Notes: generated by a model from the letters alone, not told the origin. A DNA stretch of 64,000 nt from Plectosphaerella cucumerina (GCA_020746995.1 JAGPXD010000001.1:5518001-5582000); one strand, 5' to 3'. Counted from the first letter of the stretch, positions 9,650 to 21,287 are shown. Made by a program: numbers and translations.

Positions 9650-11218
9650 CGTCGTGGAAGCCCCAGGGGCAGCTTGATGGTGTCGTTGGGTCGACTCGCA
9701 GGAGTTACCAGATGCTTGTGTCGGTCGAGGATGTGTCGGTCGAGGATGTGTCGGTCTGAGGGTGGTCTAGGTTAGAAGAAACATCCAGAAGTTTCTCCGG
9801 AGACTGAAAAACTCACCAAAAGGACGACTTGATGGGAGACAATGGCGTTATAAATCTATAGAGCCAGAACTTTGGCGGGATGGCGGGGCACCGATGGACC
9901 GTGGACGTGAGGTCGAGCTTGGCCAGGCTTCCGGGCTTACTCCACTACTTTGCCAGCAGTGCCTGTGAAAGTACTCCTTGGGGATAATTAGGTCATAATC
10001 ACTGGGAGCGCCGCGGTTCAGGTACTTGGGGTCCGGCTTAGTAATGAATTGTCTAGTTGGTGGCTGTCTGGGGATGCGTGTGGAAGCTTCGCGTGTTGCG
10101 CAGTTGCGTCAGGACATGAAGCTGGGGCGGAAATGCCCGATAAGCAGCTGCTCTGGCAAGGGTCCATCCGATAAGCACCTGCCCCGTTGGGAGTCATGTG
10201 GGCTCCAACAAACAGGTGCCTCCAGGTGAAGCGCCGCTTCACCGACGGGAGTTTCTGGAGGTTTGGCACTTGACGTATGAGTTGCGGCAGAAGAAGGAAG
10301 TTCTGTGCTGTCCCATTGTGGACTTTGTCCTCGCCACACCGAGCGATGCGTGAAGAACATCGAGTGAGACATTCTGCCCTCTCCCCCTTGGAATCCTCCG
10401 ACAGCATCGTGAGGCTTATTTGGCCCGCAAGAATAGAAGCTTTATGTTGAGTGAAGTCGCTCTTTCAATCTGACCGCCCTGCGGTGTCCCATGCCAGAGT
10501 TGGGAGTGACTGTGAGCCCCGGCCAATTCCATCGATAAAATTGAATCTTGGGTACGCCGAGGGAACCTGCCATTTTGTACCAAGCAACTAGTGCCTGGGG
10601 CCAGGGTACAATACCTAACAAAAATGTGTGCACGGGGCACCGAGACAAGATGGGACTGATGGCACGCTAAGGCCACAACGCTGACAGGGTACCTTATTCA
10701 CGTGGACCGTCCGGTATCCCCACCCGTGCCTTCCCCCCCTCCAGAAAATCGACCGTCTCGTTTGGCAGTTTGTGGAAGGAAGGTACCCCGGCCACGGAAA
10801 GCGCGCGAGGTGCAACCCAGAAAAAAATCGGCCAGCATAAATGTCCACCAGCCGAAATCTCTTTCCCTCCTCTCTCCCCCCATCAACATCACAAAAGCCC
10901 TATCACCAAACCCTCCCCCCAAAACACGCGTGAGCCCCAGACAAGAAGTACGACCTTCGTACTTGTTTTCTGTTCTCGCTCGTTCCGTTGCGAAAAAAAG
11001 ACCAAAAAAACTTGAAAACCACCGTCTTCTAAAACCCCCCCAACCTGTCCATATCGCAGTCCGCCCCAGGCACCCTTTACCAGGAACTCCTTTGTGTCGA
11101 TTCAATCGCCACATCCCCCTCTTCCTACAACACCGCTGGGTTACCGACTACTCGATCCTCCCGATCCAGTTCATCCACCGTCCCAACTCAAGGACCGTCA
11201 TTTGTTCTCTTTCACTAG
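9650..11218. other. Long intergenic region between HUL5 and PAB1
   Basis: About 1.6 kb without a supportable gene. It holds a short tandem repeat near 9718, then GC-mixed sequence, and from about 10,720 a C-rich and A-tract-rich PAB1 promoter and leader. ORFs here change frame without splice logic and look random. Confidence 0.5.
9718..9756. repeat. Short tandem repeat, unit TGTGTCGGTCGAGGA
   Basis: Two full 15-bp copies and a third partial copy (ending TGTGTCGGTC) in direct orientation, just upstream of the HUL5 start. Possibly a replication-slippage minisatellite; no function visible. Confidence 0.6.
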
Positions 11219-11285
11219 GTATGCGACCGACGCCATTCTCACCAAACCCCCTTTTGAACAATCTCGCTAACCTTTGCAATCACAG
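11219..11285 (+). other. Intron in the PAB1 5' UTR (predicted)
   Basis: Donor GTATGC and acceptor ATCACAG surround 67 bases that end 24 bases before the PAB1 ATG. Removing it also removes an upstream ATG at 11220. Inferred from splice signals only. Confidence 0.55.
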
Positions 11286-11309
11286 AACGAACGAATCCCA
11301 ACCGCCGCG

Positions 11310-13650
11310 ATGTCTGCCCCCGCGAACACCAGCGCTGTCGACCAGCTCGCCAACGACCTTGGCAACACCAGCCTTAACGGTGGTGACAAGGCTGCCCCTG
11401 CCATCAACACCAATGTTGAGGCCACCTCCCAGGGCGAGGACGCCGATGCTGGCCCTACCCCCAGCTCCGCTGCTCCCCACCCCCAGGCCTCGGCCTCGCT
11501 CTACGTCGGTGAGCTTGACACCTCCGTCACCGAGGCCATGCTCTTCGAGCTCTTCTCCCACATCGGCCCGGTCGCCTCCATCCGTGTCTGCCGTGACGCC
11601 GTCACCCGCCGCTCGCTCGGCTACGCCTACGTCAACTACAACACCACCGTTGACGGCGAGAAGGCCCTCGAGGAGCTCAACTACACCCTGATCAACGGCC
11701 GCCCCTGCCGCATCATGTGGTCCCAGCGCGACCCCGCCCTCCGCAAGACCGGCCAGGGTAACGTCTTCATCAAGAACCTCGATGTCGCCATCGACAACAA
11801 GGCTCTCCACGACACCTTTGCCGCCTTCGGCAACATCCTCAGCTGCAAGGTTGCCCAGGACGAGAACGGTAACTCCAAGGGCTACGGTTTCGTGCACTAC
11901 GAGACTGATGAGGCTGCCGCTCAGGCTGTCAAGCACGTCAACGGCATGCTTCTCAACGAGAAGAAGGTCTACGTCGGCCCCCACATCCCCAAGAAGGACC
12001 GCCAGAGCAAGTTCGAGGAGATGAAGGCCAACTTCACCAACGTCTACGTCAAGAACATCCACCCCGACGTCACTGACGACGAGTTCCGCGACCTGTTCGC
12101 TGCCTTCGGTGACGTCACCTCCTCTTCGCTCGCCCGCGACCAGGAGAACAAGAGCCGCGGCTTCGGCTTCGTCAACTTCACTACCCATGAGGCTGCCTAC
12201 AAGGCCGTCGACGACCTCAACGGCAAGGACTTCCGCGGACAGGACCTGTACGTTGGCCGAGCCCAGAAGAAGCATGAGCGTGAGGAGGAACTCCGCAAGT
12301 CCTACGAGGCTGCTCGCCAGGAGAAGGCCAACAAGTACCAGGGTGTCAACCTGTACATCAAGAACCTCAGCGACGAGGTCGACGACGAGAGGCTTAGGAC
12401 CCTCTTCTCCGAGTTCGGCCCCATCACCTCTGCCAAGGTCATGCGCGAGACCCTCTCCGACTCTGAGGACAAGGAGGAGGAGGAGACCAAGGAGCAGCCC
12501 GAGGAGGCTGAGAAGACCGAGAAGACCGAGGAGGCCGAGAAGTCCGAGGACAAGGAGGAGGCCGACAAGACTGAGAAGAAGTCCGAGAAGAAGGACCGCA
12601 AGCTCGGCAAGTCCAAGGGCTTCGGCTTCGTCTGCTTCAGCAACCCCGAGGACGCCACCAAGGCCGTCGCCGAGATGAACCAGCGCATGGTCGACAACAA
12701 GCCTCTGTACGTCGCCCTTGCCCAGCGCAAGGATGTCCGCAAGAACCAGCTCGAGGCCAGCATTCAGGCGCGTAACCACGCCCGCATGCAGGCGTCTGCT
12801 GCCCAGGCCGGTATGCCCAGCCAGTACATGCAGCCCCCTGTCTACTTCCCCGGCCAGCAGCCCGGCTTCATCCCCGGCGGCGGCCGCGGCATGCCCTTCC
12901 CCCAGAACATGGGCATGCCCAACGTCCAGGGCGGTCGTCCCGGCCAGTACCCCGCCGGCTACCCCCAGCAGGGCGGACGCGGCATCCCCCAGCAGCTTCC
13001 CCCCAACATGTACGGCATGCCTGGCCAGTTCCCCCCTGGTGCTCCCTTCCAGGGCAACAACCCCCAGTTCATCGCCGCCATGCAGCAGGCCCAGCAGGCT
13101 GCCATGGGTGGCGGACGCGGCGGTCAGGGCCGCGGCCCCATGCAGGGCATGCCCAACATGGGCATCCAGGGCGGCCCCGGCATGCCCGGCTACCCTCCCA
13201 ACGCCAACCGCCAGCCCGGTCAGGGCGGCCGTGGCGCCCCCCGCAACGGCCAGGCCGGCAACAACTTCCCCGCCCAGCCCCCCGCGCAGGCCGCTGCCGG
13301 CCAGACCCCTCCTGCTGGCATCAGCCAGATCCAACAGCAGCTCAACGGCGCCACCGACCCTCGCCAGCAGAAGCAGATCCTGGGAGAGCTCATCTTCCCC
13401 AAGATCGCCGCTCAGCAGCCCGAGCTTGCCGGCAAGATTACCGGCATGCTGCTCGAGATGGACAACGCTGAGCTCATCACCCTGTAAGTTTCATGTTCTC
13501 TTCCCGTATTTCGAGATGTGGTTGCTGACCCTTCCCTGCAGTATTGAGGATGACGCCGCCATGAAGGCCAAGGTCGACGAGGCCCTGGGCGTCTACGAGG
13601 AGTACGTCAAGTCTCAGGGTGACGAGGAGAAGACCGAGACCAAGGCTTAG
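11310..13650 (+). CDS. PAB1: Polyadenylate-binding protein
   Basis: Binds mRNA poly(A) tails and links them to translation initiation and deadenylation; cytoplasmic, shuttling. Exons 11310-13483 and 13542-13650 give 760 aa; the 58-nt intron splits a Leu codon within the PABC domain. Four RRMs: about 61-136 (SLYVGELD), 150-226 (NVFIKNLD), 243-318 (NVYVKNIH) and 346-475 (NLYIKNLS). RRM4 is interrupted at about 387-431 by a Glu/Lys-rich insertion. A Gly/Pro/Met/Gln-rich linker (about 495-680) follows, then the PABC/MLLE domain (ITGMLLEMDN). The start MSAPANTS was preferred over an upstream in-frame Met that lies in the 5' UTR intron. Very C-ending codon use indicates strong expression. Confidence 0.97.
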
Positions 13651-14279
13651 GCGAACCGCATGGTCCCCATTGCGGCCGCCTGAGCGGCCGTCTCTTTTCC
13701 TTTGTCATCATACCCCTGCTTTTTCCCCATTGATGAAAGGGACCGGAAAAGTTATCATGCATTTGGCGGCAAGAGTTGTGGCGTCCCGCGGAGACCGTGT
13801 CCACGTTCACACATGTGACGAGGCGGTCGTCGAGGGACAGAGCATGTGCTATTGACGGAACATGTTGCTATCTTTTCGGGAAGGGGGCGGACTGACGCTC
13901 TTTGTGGCCTCGCCGCGAGAGTGTTCAGCATCTGTCACGAAGGATCTCACGACTCTTCACTCTTCCCATTTTCGGTTTGGCTCCAGGCAGGCGTTACGGT
14001 ATGTCCCGTTGTAGATTCGGTCTCGCGGGCAGGGAATGGCACCGATACCCCCAACACTAGGTTGTCGTCATTCAGGCAGAGCTCGGGGACTGCCCGCGAA
14101 GGGAGTTGGTCGGCTCATTCTAATGATTATGTTCATGATTAAGCTGTCACAAGATGAGAGTGCAATGTGATGTTTGCCTTGATGCTTGCGTTGTGAGATC
14201 GTGGGTCATTCATTCAATTCAATTGTCAAGTTTTGCGAGATGGAGTAGGATACATGGCTGTCTGATGCGTAAATGGAAT
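13651..14279. other. Intergenic spacer after PAB1
   Basis: About 630 bases between converging gene ends, containing the PAB1 3' UTR. It includes a short inverted repeat GCGGCCGCCTGAGCGGCCG just after the PAB1 stop. No gene recognised. Confidence 0.5.
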
Positions 14280-15399
14280 CTAGAGCTTTGCGGCAGGCTT
14301 GATGAGGGCGAGCCTCTCCTTGAGGGAGTCTTCGGCTTCCTTCTCTATCCGCTCGACAAGGACCTTGACGGTGGGGATGTCGTGGATGAGGCCAATGACC
14401 TGACCAGCCGTCCAGACCTGAAGAAGGAGGGTCAGTACTGGGAGCAAGGAGGGGAAGGGTGAGTGATGAGGGAAGACTCACGCCAAAGTTGGGGTCACCG
14501 TTGATGAAGACCTGCTTGCCGCGCTGGCCGCTGACCAGGGGAGCCATGTCGGTGAACTGGCCGTCGGTGTTGGCAGCCTCGACCTTGAGAGCCTCCTCAA
14601 CGACCGAGTTCTTGTACAGGCGTGTGGTGTTCCTCCACTTGCGCAGGACGAGGGCGGTGTCCGTCTCCTGGGCGCGGACGATCTCCTCCTTGATCTTCTG
14701 GTGGATGGGGGCCTCGACGGTGCACATGAAGCGGGTGCCCATGTTGATGCCGGAGGCGCCGAGGCACAGGGCGGCGGCGAGGCCCTGGCCGTCCGCGAAG
14801 CCGCCTGAGGCGATGTAGGGGACGCCGCCAAGGGCCTGGCGGGCGCGGGAGAGGAGGATGAAGTTTGTAATGTCGGACTCGCCGACGTGGCCGGCGCACT
14901 CGAAGCCGTCGATGGAGAGGAAGTCGACGCCGAGCTTGACGGCGGAGAGGGCGTGGCGGATGGAGGTGCACTTGTGGAGGACGGTGACGCCGGCGGCCTT
15001 GAGCTGCTTGATGACGGGGCCGGGGGAGTTGCCGGCCGTCTCGACGATGGTGACGCCCTCCTCGATGATGGCGCGGGCGTAGGCGGCGTAGTCGGGGGGC
15101 ACGAGGGCGGGGAGGAGGGTGAGGTTGACGGCGAAGGGGTTGGGGGTCAGGGTGCGGCAGCGGCGGATCTCTGCGCGGAGGGCTTCGGGGGTCGGGAAGA
15201 TGAGGGCGGTTATGATGCCCAGGGCGCCGGCGTTGGAGACTGCGCTGGCGAGGTCGGCGGTGCCGACGTGTTGCATGCCGCCTTGGACGACGGGGACTGT
15301 GGAGGGAGGGAAGTCAGCGGGGAAGGGTCAGTGGGTTGTCTGCGGAGGATGCTTGCCTTTGATGCCCAGTTTCCTGGTGAGCTCCGTCTCGAGAGGCAT
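14280..15399 (-). CDS. Nitronate monooxygenase (2-nitropropane dioxygenase family)
   Basis: FMN enzyme that oxidises alkyl nitronates such as propionate-3-nitronate, a detoxification role. Minus-strand exons 15399-15357, 15296-14482 and 14417-14280 give 331 aa, slightly short of the roughly 350 usual. The first exon reads MPLETELTRKLGIK and joins VPVVQGGMQHVG, the conserved flavin-binding start. The first intron begins GC instead of GT (G/GCAAGC) and ends CACAG; only this reading restores the family sequence. The second intron has donor GTGAGT. Other family marks: GFECAGHVGESD, ASGGFADGQGLAAALCLGASGINMGTRF and the end LIKPAAKL. Shares its upstream region with an oxidoreductase gene transcribed the other way. 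Confidence 0.9.
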
Positions 15400-16462
15400 G
15401 GTGGCGGAGGGGGGTAGAGTGTCGTTCGGCCTTGTCGCTGGATGAGGGACGAGGAGGACGCAGATGGTGTATCGTCTATCCGTGTATCGCCGGTGGAAAC
15501 AGATCTACCGCGAGGGAGAGGAAGCAATATTGTATGTTGTATGTAGTTGAAAAGGTCGAGTCGCGCGCAGGACTGACGCAGCTGGACCTGACGCAGTGCG
15601 ACAAGTTCGATTCGTGAGCACATGCCGAGGTACCTCGGGCCAGCAGCCCCACCGTGACCAGCGATGGCGTTTACCCCGTCCGGGGGGGCCACATGCCGGG
15701 GCTGTTTCTCAGGGGACACACAGACGCAGCATCGGTTTCCCCAACTTTGCGACCCGCGGCCATTCAGTTCAAGTTGGGGTCGCGAGAGGGGATGCAGACT
15801 TGAAGGCGAACTGAGGCAAGTGCCGGGCTCTTGTTTCCAGAAGGGAGGTGCGGAATCAGGTCCACGGGCGGACTAAGCCGCTCGCTCAGACTTTGATATC
15901 TGTTGATCCCTTAAAGGGGAGGCGGAAAGATCCCGTCCGTCCAATTCCGCATCTTCAGCTTGGTCCTCTCAACTTGGGCGATGCATTTGATTCGATGCGA
16001 GATGCAAACCGTTGACCGAAGGACTTGAGCCCAACACTGTGTAACCATCGCCGTCAGTCTTCCGTTAAGCAGGGTCCAAGACAGCTAGCTCGGTTGTAGA
16101 CCTGTCCTTTTCATCGAAAGGGTACCGATTTTGAAAATCCATCTGTCGAAATTGTAGGTCGCTGGGCGGTGTTGAAACTCAGTCATTGCCCATCTCTCCT
16201 CCTGACATTTGCTCGTCTCGTCCTGTCGCTGTCGGATGCCACCCCGAAGCGGCTAGTCTCCGACTTCTCGACTGGTGGCAGTCGGTCGGGGACTAACCCG
16301 ACATGTCCGGCTCCGATTCTCCGTATCGGCCGACGTCACTGGAGGTGGTGACATGCCATCGTCGATAAAAGATGCATCGCTCAAGGAGCCTGAATTAAAC
16401 CCAGAGAGAAATATCAACACTCATCTCACTCATCTTTCTACCTTCCCGTCATCACAACCAAA
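15400..16462. other. Divergent promoter, nitronate monooxygenase / oxidoreductase
   Basis: About 1.06 kb, non-coding. Contains the palindrome at 16285 listed separately, a CCGAT-N7-ATCGG inverted repeat at 16313-16329 and a TATA-like GATAAAAG near 16354, about 110 bp before the oxidoreductase start. Confidence 0.55.
16285..16302. promoter_or_regulatory. TCGG-N8-CCGA palindrome (Zn2Cys6-type site)
   Basis: GTCGGGGACTAACCCGAC, a perfect inverted repeat with 6-bp arms, containing CGG-N8-CCG. It lies about 160 bp upstream of the oxidoreductase ATG. An element with the same TCGG-N8-CCGA frame precedes the second oxidoreductase gene at 21382. The nearby Zn2Cys6 regulator is the obvious candidate binder (inference). 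Confidence 0.5.
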
Positions 16463-17678
16463 ATGTCGCCCACCAAGTCTGAGAAGCTCGGCGTAGGCAT
16501 CATCGGCGCCGGAGTAATTCAACCCCCTCATCCACGCCCTCCAGTTGTCCTCCCGCTGACCCCTCTCAGGAAGTCTTCCAAGTCTGCCACGGCCCCTGCC
16601 TCTTCCTTCTCTCTCATATCTTCACCATAGAATCCATCTTCGATATCTCCAAGACAAACACAGAGCACTGCCGCACCAAGTTCTCCATCCCTCACGCCGG
16701 CACATCCCCCCAAGATGTCATCGACAACCCCCGCGTCCAGGTTGTCTTCATCCTCACATCAGATGACAGTCACGCTCCCATCGCCATCGACGCCCTAGCC
16801 GCCAACAAGCATGTCTTCATCGAGAAGCCCGTCACCCTCTCCCTCCCCTCCATCGATGCCGTCATCGCCGCCGAGAAGGCCTCATCCGGCCGCGCTTTCG
16901 TGGGCTACATGCGTCGTTACGCCCCCAGCTACCTCCGCGCTTTCAAGCGCGAGGTCGCCTCCATCCCGCGCATCCTCTACGCACGTGTGCGTGATTTTAG
17001 CGGGCCGAACGCTCAGTTCGTCGATCAGAGCGGCACATTCCAGGTCAAGGGGACAGACTTTCCTCCCGAAGCCACGGAGGAGCGTAACGCCCGGCTTGCG
17101 GCACTGTATGCGGAAGCCTTCCCGAACCAGGAGATCACACCCGAGAAGCGCAGGATGTGCCACTTCCTTGGGAGCCTGGGTTCGCATGACCTGTCGCTGA
17201 TGAGGGAGACCATCGGCGTTCCTGAGAAGGTCGTGGGCGTCTCGGCGAACGACCTCTTCTACAGCGCCATTCTGGCCTACCGCAACGGCGACGGCTCGGC
17301 ATATTCCGTCACCTACGAGAGCGGCATCGACGGCGTGCCCGTGTTTGACGCCCACATCAGCGTCTATGGGCAGAACAAGAGGGTCACCATCAAGGTGGGT
17401 GTTCTACATATGTGCAGTCATTGGAAACGCCAGCTGACAGCTTGTAGTACGACAGTCCTTACGTCAAGGGACTCCCCATCACCGTCGAGGTTGAGGAGCT
17501 CAACGAGCACGGCGAGTTGCAGAAGCGGGAGGTGCTCTCATCGTACGAGGACGCATACACGGCCGAGCTGCAGGAGCTTCACGAATGCCTGACGAGCGGG
17601 AAGGATATCAAGACGACGCTGGAAGATGCGAGGGAGGACCTGGCGTTGTATGACCAGATGTACAAGCTCGCTTTCTAG
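16463..17678 (+). CDS. GFO/IDH/MocA-family NAD(P)-dependent oxidoreductase
   Basis: Sugar or polyol dehydrogenase-like protein; substrate unknown. Exons 16463-16513, 16570-17394 and 17448-17678 give 368 aa, normal for the family. The first exon encodes MSPTKSEKLGVGIIGAG with the Rossmann GxxGxG-type loop, directly followed after the 56-nt intron by EVFQVCHGP. The conserved EKP motif is present in KHVFIEKPVTLS, with the acidic/hydrophobic strand QVVFILTSDDSHAP before it. The C-terminal half (GFO_IDH_MocA_C fold) includes FVGYMRRYAPSYLRAFK, which resembles inositol 2-dehydrogenase-like members, and LGSLGSHDLSLMRE. Tail-to-tail with the regulator gene, only 60 bases apart. Confidence 0.88.
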
Positions 17679-17738
17679 GTGTCAAGCCTCAAATGCCTCG
17701 AGAACTATGAAACACCTGGATCTGCATGCTTAAACTCT

Positions 17739-19983
17739 CTAAGAGCCCTGTGTCTCAAACTGGCCAATGCTGAAAATGTTGCCAGCAACATCAAGGTCAA
17801 AGTTCAGTCCCAACGACACCCAGAAATCAGCCGAAGCGCAGTCATCAAACGCAGCATGATCCAGCCAGCCGCTTACACCATCGTCAGGCAGGCTGTTATG
17901 CCCCGACGCTGGAGTCAGGGGCTCCGCATGGCGCGGGGCGCTCGTCTCCCGCCTCGGGTCCTGCAGGGCGCCAGCGGCATGCGCCAAAGCCTGAGCGAGT
18001 TTGTGCTTCGCTGCCGCTGCCCACCATGTCGTTCCCATTGCGCGCAGGAGGGCGGTGACGGAAGTGAAGGATTGGCGGGCTTCGGATAGGGCTGAGGGGT
18101 GCGCGGAGGGAGGCGAGGAGATGTCGTACCAGAAGACCAGGAGAGCGTTTACAACAGCGTACACGGTGAAGGGCCAGGAGAAGCGGAGGAGGTCCCTGTC
18201 GAGGAGGTATTCTAGCCGATGGAGGATGTCGAGGGAGTGGCTGCGACATGCGTCGCGGGAGGCGTAGAGGTCCGACCCGGGGGGTTCTTGGTGGAGGATG
18301 AATGGTCGATGGACGAGGATCCTCACGGCATCGACACTGTTACGCATTAGTCTAGTCCTTGAGATTCATCGTCGAGAACATACTGTGTCAAGAGAAAGGC
18401 GCCGCAAAGGGCCGCCGTGTCTGGAGGGTTCTTCTCCAAGCCGCAGGCCGTCAGCTCCTTGCCCGACATGAGCTGCATCCTGATGCGCGTGGCAACCTGC
18501 TCCAGGCGCAGCTCCAAAGCCTGTTTCCGTTGGCCCCCTCGCGATGTGAACAGTGTTGTGTGATCTTCTCCCGGTGCATACAAGCCGCGGACGGCATCCT
18601 CGATGATATGCGCCAAAGATAAGTTTATGCCCGTTGCCTGGCGGGTCAGCTCGTCCTCTCCCTCGAAATCCTCCTCGGCAAGTGCATCAGCATCACAGTC
18701 CAGCTCATTAATGAGAAAGGGCGTGCCTTCCTGCGCGGCGTTCAGACGGTCCAGGGCATAGGTGCACCACCACAGCCGACGATGGAACCTATCATCCTCG
18801 ACGCTCTCAGTTGCTAGAAGATCTTGCTGCTTGCGATGGAAGCCGAGCTCCTGACACAGTCGGACGGCGATGCTTAAGTTGTCAATGGCCGAGTTGAGTC
18901 CCTCGCGTCCTTCCCAGTGCAGACTCGCCAGCAAGCTGGCCTGCACAACAGCGATCCTGTCGAATGTGACCTCGGACTCGATGAGGGCATGCAGCCTGGC
19001 GTGGAGATTGTCGCAGTGAGTGCGAATCTCGGAGACGCCGTCGCCTTCATGGGGATCAGCGGGCATATACCTGTACGCCGCGAGGAATATGGCGTGAAGG
19101 ACGACGAGCGAGGGCGGTTCGCCGCTGCCGTAGTACCGGGCCAGGAGGTCCTTGCAGTCCAGGATGGGAAGGACAGGGTGGATGTGGGCGAAGTAGATCT
19201 CCAATAGTTGGGCGCACTGCGACGGTGCTGGGAGAGTAAAGCATTGCAGGGCACGGAGGTATTGCAGGCGGGCTTCGGAAGTGCCCCATGCGCGGTAGTA
19301 CTGCTCCCAGTCGTAGGAGTGGATGGACCCTCCGCGGCGAGGGACGGCAGGGCGGGAGTCGTTGCCCGGGTCTGGGGTGCGGAAGGAGCAGCTGTTGGTG
19401 ACGATCTTGTGCTTGAGGTCCTTGCCGAGGAGAGCGGAGAGAGGATTGGTGCCGGAGATGAGCTTGGAGGTCTTGTGGCGGGTGGTTTGGGTGGTGTTGG
19501 GATCTGACTTGGATTGTTGGCGAAGGCTCAGCATGGTGGCGTAGCGCTGCTCGCTTTTCCCGTTCAGAGACGTGCTTCCTGGGTGCAGTGGTGGAATGAG
19601 ACCGGTCGTCATTGAGGGTGTGGGAATGGCTGTGGGTGTTGGGTTGTTAGAGACGGAGTGATCACCAGCCTCGAACGTCAATGGCATCGGGCTTAGCCGA
19701 GGGAGGATACCCCCAAAGTCGGGAGATGGCCGGGATTGAGCGCGTGCTTCTTCTGGAGTCAAGTCTTGTCGGCCCTGAAGCGAGCAGGGCACGTCATCTT
19801 CTTCACATCGCTTGCACCGCTGCCGCGAGTCGTCTACATCGCATCGTTTCTGCTTCAAGTCAGATGGTGCATTCGAGGGGCGAAGCCAGTCCATCTCACC
19901 TTCCAATCTTTGCACCGCTGGCAAGCGCGCAATGTTTTGCGTCTCTTGCTCTGCGGGTACTCGAAGGACATGACGGACTGCAT
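17739..19983 (-). CDS. Zn2Cys6 transcription factor with fungal-specific TF domain
   Basis: Minus-strand exons 19983-19900, 19849-18384 and 18336-17739 give 715 aa. The first intron (50 nt, donor GTGAGA) lies inside the zinc cluster: RACQRCKDWK joins KRCDVDDSRQRCKRCEEDDVPC, restoring C-x2-C-x6-C-x8-C-x2-C-x6-C (Cys 21, 24, 31, 40, 43, 50). The second intron is 47 nt and restores LLTHVDAVRILVHRPFIL. The middle carries the fungal transcription factor domain (IYFAHIHPVLPILDCKDLL; RLWWCTYALDRLNA). The ATG at 19983 has an A at -3; an in-frame ATG at 20121 would add 46 residues. It sits between the two GFO/IDH/MocA oxidoreductases, so control of them is a reasonable guess. Confidence 0.9.
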
Positions 19984-20503
19984 CTTGGGTGGCTGCACTT
20001 GTATGGTATGACGTGAAGGGCCATGTCGTGGTGTGGTGATATTTGAAGGATGTGATGTTGGAGGTGCAAAGGAGGGGTCAACCTCTGTCAGCGTTCGTCT
20101 CGAATGGCTGACCAAAGCCATTCGCCGACACGGGCCACCGACTCCACTGGGGCAATTGTCCTTCTAGCAAATTCAAACTCGACCTTTAGGACTGTCGGAG
20201 AAATCTTGAATGACTTTGATTTTGTTGTCAGGCATTGCGAGTCTCCAAAGGTGTCGGGTACTAGTAATAGACACCTGGGCTTCACAGGATGTGTGTCGAG
20301 AATAGGGGTAAAAGGGGCGAAGCACGGCCTGAAAACCAGGGGCTTGAGCATGGATTGCGCCCATTGCCCACCAACACGATTTTTTTTCCGACAAAGATGA
20401 CAACGCCCTCCTGATTTGGGAACCGATTGATCGTTGGCCATGCATTGAGTCAAGAGCCTCTAGAATAGCTAATTTTCTAGGTGCTTGGCAACACTCATAG
20501 TCT

Positions 20504-20523
20504 GACGGAGGAGAATCTCCGTC
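20504..20523. promoter_or_regulatory. Inverted repeat GACGGAG-N6-CTCCGTC
   Basis: Perfect 7-bp arms, giving CGG-N10-CCG. Located about 520 bp upstream of the regulator start and 320 bp upstream of the small-protein start. It could be an autoregulatory or partner-regulator site. Confidence 0.4.
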
Positions 20524-20698
20524 GTCCAGAGGCGGGTGCGGAATACTGGGTCTAACAATGGACCATCTCCAGTCACCAACATTTGACCCAAAAGATCGTG
20601 AAGTCATCGTCGATTGAAAATGTGTACCCATGATGTAACTCATGACATCAAGCCCACGCGACTCATTTCTCATGAGACTCCTAACTACCGTCTCCAGG

Positions 20699-20704
20699 TA
20701 TAAA
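20699..20704 (+). promoter_or_regulatory. TATA box
   Basis: TATAAA about 140 bases before the ATG of the 128-aa protein gene, followed by a CA-rich leader. Confidence 0.5.
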
Positions 20705-20842
20705 GACTCGTCACTTCGCCTCGTCAGGAGTGTGAGAAAGTGCAATCCAACAAAACCACTACTTACTACCCTTCCTTCACGACCAAAGTCACTTCTGCAT
20801 TCTAAAACAAAACCTATCTACCCTAATTTACACCTTATCAAA

Positions 20843-21287
20843 ATGGCGGCATCATCAGACGACCTCCAGAAGATCATCCAGCAGGCCGAGAAAGATCTCA
20901 ACACCTATCAGGCCAAGACCGGCGCCGCCCGCGAGCAATATGACGACCCGGCAGGCGTCCGCTCCCTGAACGAGAAAAAGTTCCCCGGCGCCGAAGTCAA
21001 GTACCAAGGAGACGATCTGAGCACCAACGCCAGCTGGGACAAGCGCATCCCACCAAGCGAGGGCGGAGATCTCGATGATCGGGGACGGTACGTTGTTCCT
21101 TTCAATAAGAAGTACAAGAAAGAAACTGAGCTAACTTCGATGCAGGCAAGCAACTGGAGGCCAGTACGACCACCACGAAGGCCGTGGCGACCCGCAGTCC
21201 CTGGCCAAGGCCAAGTTCAACGAGAACCCGGGCCAAAACGATGGTGATGTTGTCAACACGACGCTGGGGGGTAGAGTGAGCAAGTAG
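20843..21287 (+). CDS. Small hydrophilic protein of unknown function
   Basis: Exons 20843-21087 and 21146-21287 give 128 aa. The 58-nt intron (GTACGT to TGCAG) splits an Arg codon; the joined protein continues RQATGGQYDHHEGRGDPQ and ends TTLGGRVSK. It is entirely polar and charged with no membrane segment or signal peptide, starts with a helical stretch (SDDLQKIIQQAEKDLNTYQ) and is Gly/Asp/Gln-rich toward the end, reminiscent of stress-related disordered proteins. A TATA box and clean splice signals support it as a real gene. No family recognised. Confidence 0.75.

Larger units (their letters stand above)
19984..20842. other. Divergent promoter, Zn2Cys6 regulator / small protein
   Basis: About 860 bases, non-coding. 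Contains a perfect inverted repeat at 20504 and a TATA box at 20699, both listed. Confidence 0.55.

Noticed and set aside
10702..11691. 329-codon plus-strand ORF into PAB1
   Set aside because: Pro/Arg/Ser-rich reading of the PAB1 leader, continuing in the wrong frame of PAB1.
11280..13334. 684-codon minus-strand ORF across PAB1
   Set aside because: Its sequence is Leu/Val/Gly/Asp low complexity, a mirror of strongly C-ending codons in PAB1. No family motif, and PAB1 is certain on the plus strand.
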